This document shows positions 59,017 to 64,000 of a DNA stretch of 64,000 nt, piece by piece. The notes under the pieces were generated by a model. It ran no database searches and had not been told where the DNA came from. It worked only from the letters and a program-made list of their open reading frames with translations. The DNA is from Schistosoma mansoni. Its lineage: Eukaryota > Platyhelminthes > Trematoda > Strigeidida > Schistosomatidae. The stretch is taken from the NCBI RefSeq assembly GCF_000237925.1, contig NC_031496.1, positions 11,805,428-11,869,427 of the forward strand. Reading direction: 5' to 3'. The translations under genes and the position numbers were made by a program. Position 1 is the first letter of the stretch. Each line of letters begins with the position of its first letter.

Positions 59017-61105
59017 CGATTGGGTCATCGAGTGATTCAAGGAACTAACATTTCACCTAGTAAGAAAGATATATTTATAGACTGTAACACATGATCAAAC
59101 ATACATGCTCCTACAGACATTGTAATAATAATTCAAAGATATTGGCGAATTATTGCTGTTCTAATGACACGCTGTTAAATAAAGTGAAGGGCTTGACAAA
59201 ATGAAACGCCTACAGACTAAATTTCAAGTCAAGTGTTATTATAGCTCCCCAATGCAAACAAACATACAATACAGTGTCTGTGTTCGCAAACTGGACAGAA
59301 TAGCTATGATACAGAAAATATCGAACTATGCATATTAAGATGTGAGGAACTTGGCTTCCGTTACCCAATTGCTCTGTCACGTATACCCATCGTTGACGTT
59401 AGTTTGGAAGCACTATTTTTAAATTACTCTTGTGCTGCTTTAGATGTTGCATATATTTGGTTATATCAGTCAGGAAACTTACCTAAAGCGGAAAACCTCC
59501 AGGTAGACATAGAATAATTCCATAAACCAAGTTTGCTGGACAACATCCGATATCTTGTTTAATTTGTGCTCTTAAGCCCAAGATGACTAGAAGAAGATTA
59601 TTGACCCGGTTACTGTTGTCAAGCGCAGCCGTGAGAGAGGCTCTTAGCTACCTATGTAGCCGTTCTATTATACCATTCGCTATAGGATGGTAGGATGCCA
59701 TGTGTACGCGTCTAATTTCAAGAAATTCTGTGAGCTGCTGGAGAAGGCTATATTCGAAACGAGCTTCTCTACCAGTTGTAATATTTCCTGACACTCCATC
59801 GAGAAGTCCAACTTTCAACCAAGGTTCTGGCTACCATCTCGGGTCGTATGTCCTTTATTGACACCGCTATAAGCCATCGTGTGAACCTATCGATGCGGGA
59901 AAAATGTATGGTTGAAACCAATCGTAACCAACTTTGGTCCCACAATGTTGGTGTGTATGTGTTTGAATCTAGCGCCGGGACGATGGAAAGAAGATATTGT
60001 GGAACTAGTATGACGATGAATCTTGATTTTTCGCCATTTCACGCATGCTTGCGTCCAATTACTAACATTCCGTTTCATGCCTGACTATACGGAACGCTAG
60101 CTGATCAGCTTGATCGTGGCTCTTATTCAGAACAAACCAAAAAGACTGAAGTGACTTGTCTGATCAAAATTTAGAATAAATCATGTGTTCTAGCCATTAA
60201 ACAGTGAAATTCTTGCAAGTTAAATACCCACATTCTCGAATCAGTCTGATGGTTAGTTACCGATCTTTTATAATTAGCATCTCAAACTGATCTCAATCTA
60301 TACTCACTTTATGTTTTGCCATGTCATTAAATGCGTAAAAACTAAATCATCTAGGATATCACCAGAGGCACCAAATTTTATATCTGAAAATAAACGTGTG
60401 TGCTACTTTTATTTTGAATAATTTCGGGGTTGTTTTGTTTTTAGGTCAGTTGATCCTGAATCTCTGCCCAGTGTCCCAAGATTTTCGTTAAAGTATCTCA
60501 AGTTATCTGATAGTAGCTGGGTATATGACGTACACTTATCGGCATTGATTGGTTTAAATGCTTCAAAAAGTCTGAAGTATCTAAATGTATCAAAATGTTA
60601 TCGTTTATTTCTTGGTCCTCCAGCATCTTGTCCACTGAACATGCGTTTTGAAAAGATGTCAGCTTTTCTTAAGCAAACTTGCCCGCACCTTGAAGAGTTG
60701 GACTTATCTTCAGTTTTTATATCACATAACATCCAAGTGCCTGTAGCAACAACATTTTTAAGTATGATACCTGATACTCTTTCTTACCTCCATACTTTAA
60801 ATCTGTCAGAAAATCCAATGATTACTTCGTCTCTTTTAAATCAATTTTATGAAAGTCAAAATTTAAGCTCATCATTTCAAAGCTTTATTACCTCGTTTTT
60901 TAATAAAATTCATAAACATCAAGTTTATATTTATATATATGACTGGCCACATAAATTAACTATGAGTTTATTTTCTGCATGTGCTCTTACTGTACCTGAC
61001 GGCAGTACAGTATATTTGTACGTTAACGATGCTCCTAAATGTGTGGAAGAAAATTCGAAATGTAAACTTATATCTTCAGCAACAAATGACCTTCGTTTTG
61101 ATTAA
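58088..61105 (+). CDS. F-box and leucine-rich-repeat protein (Skp2/FBXL-like), 5' end missing
   Basis: Exons: 58088-58186, 58216-58368, 58412-58576, probable 58662-58680 and about 59275-59468, then 60445-61105 (TAA). The F-box spans the first two exons: FGDLPDELLLRVFVYLP, then a short linker ending CISRVNKKLHVLS and SSYLWKHLD. After it come Leu-rich segments such as LEKLELIETVA, SLEALFLNYS, LKYLKLSDSSW, LKYLNVSKC, LEELDLSSVF and LHTLNLSENP, with 22-28-residue spacing typical of LRRs. F-box/LRR proteins dock through Skp1 to a cullin ubiquitin ligase and use the LRR to choose substrates. The order F-box then LRRs resembles Skp2, but orthology is not shown. The F-box half is split by introns of only 29 and 43 bases. 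The N-terminus is not in the recognised exons. No AATAAA was seen within 190 bases after the stop. Confidence 0.85.
58662..59468 (+). other. Probable cassette: 19-nt microexon plus LRR exon
   Basis: 58662-58680 has an acceptor (TGTCTGTAG) and donor (GTAAAT), enters phase 2 and leaves phase 0 (residues FLCISL after the split codon). A second exon, starting at 59245, 59275 or 59299 (all phase 0 acceptors) and ending at 59468 before GTCAGG, enters phase 0 and leaves phase 2. It encodes ENIELCILRCEELG and SLEALFLNYSCAALD. Exon 3 and the last exon also join in frame without this pair, so it may be included or skipped together. Confidence 0.55.
58944..59014. repeat. (AT)n microsatellite, about 71 bp
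   Basis: The longest pure AT run in the window, in the F-box gene between the microexon and the next exon. Confidence 0.95.
59475..60085 (-). pseudogene. Gypsy-type LTR retrotransposon integrase fragment, degenerate
   Basis: On the minus strand: SNWTQACVKWRKIKIHRH, GARFKHIHTNIVGPK, then the catalytic-core end MASYHPIANGIIERLHR and RASLTAAL, and LGLRAQIKQDIGCCPANLVYG with LPGGF. These match the Gypsy/Ty3 integrase core (family forms RFxHIHxDIVGPL, YHPQxNGxxERxHRxLK, LGLRTxxKxDxxxSPAExVYG). Frameshifts and stops break it up. It lies antisense in the last F-box-gene intron and starts only a few bases after the probable exon end at 59468. Confidence 0.75.
60086..60444 (+). other. Remaining part of the F-box gene intron
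   Basis: AT-rich, ends in a T-rich tract and TTTTTAG acceptor. No exon or repeat recognised. Confidence 0.6.
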
Positions 61106-61304
61106 ACGATCTTTGTATATATTCTGTATATATCATTTATATAGATAAATGTGGTCGATATTTGTTCAGTTTCATTATCTAAATGTTCTTTATTTGCTTT
61201 GCACAACTAAACTTACTTAACAGTAAGTGGTGACATAAAGTTATAATTCTATAAATAACCTTACATGTAACGACGATGCCGTTCAGTCCCACAATATTTA
61301 GTAC

Positions 61305-61575
61305 TGTAGTCAACGAGAACACCAGTGGGTACAACCGAATGTATTGGAATACAAAATCATAGAGTCTCTTCGTAAAATCTGAGAACTATACAGTAAATAA
61401 TTCATTTGCAAAATGTCATTCAATTGTCTCAGATTTGGTTGCTTCCTCGTTTCCACACCAGTCATTCTCCGTTCTCGTCCTCTTCAACCTTTTTGACCTT
61501 CTGCCGCCAGACATTTCACTTTCGATTGGTGATACATACTACTTATATCTGTCGACAGAAGTAGAACACACCACA
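61305..61575 (+). mobile_element. Solo LTR, ~300-bp family, perfect 4-bp target duplication GTAC
   Basis: 271 bp from TGTAGTCAAC to ACACACCACA, bounded by GTAC (61301-61304 and 61576-61579). The related LTRs are at 13190, 43245 and 45253. The 79-residue frame at 61435-61674 runs through it and is not a gene. Confidence 0.82.
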
Positions 61576-61579
61576 GTAC

Positions 61580-63449
61580 CCGACTATCAAAATTGCTATC
61601 ACACTAAGTTTAGACTATTAAATGCTTTCAGTAGTGACCAACACGCACACACTTCTATATATAGTCCCGTTTAATAGATTTTTGATCTGCTAATAAACCT
61701 TGGTTATGTCTTAGTAGAATCTGTAGTAGCTTTTGAAGACCCTTCAAAATATCTTCCAGTTAGGATTATTAATTGGCTATCTTGGAAGCTTATATATTTA
61801 ATGTTTGAGATAAGATAGTTCAAACACTCTTGCCCCTAGTTTACATAAGACTGTTTGGCTTTTTGTCACTTTTTAGCTGAACAGTTACCGAACCTTCATG
61901 TTCAAACGTCTCCTTCACTATCATCAAAGTATTCTCAATAAAACGCTTGGGTTATTTATTCATGTTGTCAAGGAATTGGACAAAATACCAATATTCCATT
62001 ACACAAGTTATATCATGCGCTGGTTAATTACGTAAGAAGTACAAACACTTCAAACCAACCATACTTTGTGTTTGCACAGTGTATCTACAACACTACTTAT
62101 GGCTGTCGGTATTAGCCTTAAAATCTTCATGAACACAGATGTTACCTATAAAACACCAAAAAGATACATACTCTGCACCTGATGAACTTGCACCAGACTA
62201 ACTCGATGACCAACTGTCTGAATTTCAGTTATTTAAAACGGAGTAAGGATGAGATATTCATATGTATTTCACGGTAAATGGTAAAAAGTGGACAATTTGG
62301 CAGTTTGTTTGATGGTAGGGTAATATTTTACATGACTGACAGGACATTTGAAATACACTATAGATAGCTTTTAAATCCTACCCACAAAACAGCTACAATG
62401 TTCACTTTTGTAATATAAAATTGCCATTTTTGAGTAACTATAATCATCACTTTGTTCATCACCATATAGTTAGTACAGTATGAAATTCTCGGCATAAAAT
62501 ATTTCAATAAATTTCTCCTATTCTTCATATATATCACAAAAGTAAGATGAATTTGTTAAATTGGATGAAATTTTCGAAAAAGAAGAATAAGTTCTATAGT
62601 ACCTCAGAAATCAACATAAATAGCAGGAGTGATCTTGGATTCCTCACTGGTTTGAAAATAGCTTCTGCTTACGTTTTAACCTTAAGTCATCTGGTAATTA
62701 GTGGGTCATAAGAATAACGTAATTAAGCTGACTTTGTATCGAGATGAAACAAACTAAGCTCAGAAAACAATTTATTGAGGTGTAGTATTGTACGCCCTAT
62801 TCATATGACAGCTGAATAAAGCACTAAGCTTAAACAGTGGGACTCTTTGGGGTTGGTCGACAGCCGACAAAACATGTCTTCAGTCACGACCACTGTATCA
62901 CAGATTCATGTTTTTAACAAAAGCAATGTAATCAATGAGTTTGCTAGAGACGTACCTGAAACGTTTTGATTCTTTAAGGGCTAATGAATCCTTGGTCTTC
63001 CTTATCAAATAATTGCAGACTCAAACCTACACATTCAGTGTACATATTACCTTTCCACTTATTTTTATGTCATGTATAATTTCTTGTCGTGCATCCGTTC
63101 CCACTTAATTCTTGCGATTCCCTGTTTTATGCAGATAATAATGAACATGTGCTTTAATTATTACCTCTAATATGTCGTTTATACTTTTTCCAACTGGTCG
63201 CATAGTACTTTTTATTTGATTTACGGTCGAATTCAGGTTATGATCACATGCCTGTCTCATTAGTTTTACTTTATCTTCGCTCACATATTAGTGTAAAACT
63301 GTGTTACAAGTAAGTTTTTTTTTTATTCATAATCACTTATTTCGATTTAAGACTTCATAAACTGGTAGGTTTGCTAAGAAAAACAATATACGTTCGATAA
63401 ATAAATATGTACTTTTAGTGGAGAAATTCTCATGCTGGCTAGTTCTGTC
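61580..63449. other. Intergenic, no feature recognised
   Basis: AT-rich. No exon or repeat recognised. Confidence 0.4.
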
Positions 63450-63462
63450 TAGTATACATTCG

Positions 63463-63646
63463 GTTATATATATCGGTTAAGGGCTCCGGCTCGAGACTGG
63501 TAGATCCTGAGTTCGAGTCTCGCGAGTGCGGGATCGTGGATGCGTACTGCTGAGGAGTCCCATAATAGGACGAAACGGCCGTCCAGTGCTTCCAGGTTTT
63601 CGATGGTGGTCTAGCTTCAATTGACCCATGATTTCAACTATAAAAA
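63463..63646 (+). repeat. Family A ribozyme repeat, young copy with 13-bp target duplication
   Basis: 184-bp insertion: short AT lead, A box (ATCGGTTAAGGGC, about 63471), B box (GAGTTCGAGTCTC, about 63509), intact hammerhead and tail ending in CTATAAAAA. TAGTATACATTCG flanks it perfectly (63450-63462 and 63647-63659). Confidence 0.92.
63544..63589 (+). ncRNA. Type I hammerhead ribozyme, intact
   Basis: Stem I GTACTG/CAGTGC (one T-G wobble), core CTGAGGA, stem II GTCC/GGAC with loop CATAATA-like, core GAA, stem III ACGG/CCGT with no loop, cleavage triplet GTC with predicted cut after C63583. Every conserved hammerhead position is present. As with other minimal stem III hammerheads, activity may need dimerisation. 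Confidence 0.85.
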
Positions 63647-63659
63647 TAGTATACATTCG

Positions 63660-64000
63660 TTGAAAAATTGGTTACTCACAAGTCGTATAGAAAGTATACA
63701 CTTTTTTAAAAAATTCTCTACATGGGTATCAATTTTTACGTTGGTTGGATTAAAATTACTTATAAGTGGTCGACTTACTAATAGTTGAAAGGTAAAAATA
63801 TTACAATTAGACAACATTGAAACACATGGTTAAGTGTGTAATATATGTATGATTTAATCAGTTTAATGTTGATTAAAAATATCAAATTATTATTAGGATT
63901 CAGTAGAAGTAACCAAAATCAACAAAGAGCTCCTGATAAAGAGGGATAAAACATATTTGAATTTTTCAGAAAAAATGAAATCCTAAGAAACGTTGTGTTT
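63660..64000. other. Intergenic, no feature recognised
   Basis: AT-rich, nothing recognised to the window end. Confidence 0.4.

Noticed and set aside
59469-59504. Extending the F-box gene exon to the GTAGAC donor at 59504
   Set aside because: The added codons are antisense Gypsy integrase and the exit phase would not fit the last exon.
59848-60084. 78-residue plus-strand frame
   Set aside because: It is the antisense shadow of the integrase fragment.

Overview
The window looks like nuclear DNA of a blood fluke, genus Schistosoma (species not resolved). The evidence is the AT-rich composition, protein genes cut into many small exons, very short introns in one gene, and a dense load of retroelements. 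Most diagnostic are tRNA-promoter repeats carrying type I hammerhead ribozymes, the hallmark of the schistosome Sm-alpha family. Nothing bacterial or organellar is visible, and there is a 200-base run of N at 25840-26039.

Four host genes can be supported, all on the + strand. (1) The 3' end of an unrecognised gene, three exons between 2846 and 6253. (2) A complete six-exon essential (alkali) myosin light chain gene, coding 16209-20192, 156 aa. (3) The 3' part of an unrecognised Asn/Ser-rich gene, two exons 31598-32162 and 34799-35475, split by a 2.6-kb intron holding ribozyme repeats. (4) An F-box/leucine-rich-repeat gene, 58088-61105, with introns of 29 and 43 bases, a probable 19-base microexon, and a Gypsy integrase relic in its last intron. 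Splice boundaries were chosen by GT-AG sites and reading phase; 5' ends of genes 1, 3 and 4 were not found.

The rest is mostly retroelement debris. Two RTE-clade non-LTR elements lie on the minus strand (1-2185, cut by the window edge, with endonuclease and RT; 53881-56057, 5'-truncated, with RT and a GTCA-type tail). A fragment of another RTE-type element is at 37505-37720. A CR1-clade element at about 50258-52296 keeps a PHD-like ORF1 and the first residues of ORF2, then jumps to the RT C-terminus. LTR material comprises an inverted pair plus a fragment of a 518-bp LTR (9913-10430, 11203-11716, 23104-23481); four solo copies of a roughly 300-bp LTR with 4-bp target duplications (13190, 43245, 45253, 61305); a 346-bp LTR nested in one of these with a GTATG duplication (45475-45820) plus a fragment at 56741; and a probable LTR at 24218-24615.

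The most interesting layer is the ribozyme repeats. Two families (A and B) share one architecture: Pol III A/B boxes, then a hammerhead with a tiny self-complementary stem III, then a family-specific tail. A third relic is similar. About 14 copies occur. One (63463-63646) has a 13-bp perfect target duplication and an intact ribozyme. Several copies are snap-back forms with an inverted tail placed in front of the head, and one pair is a head-to-tail dimer.
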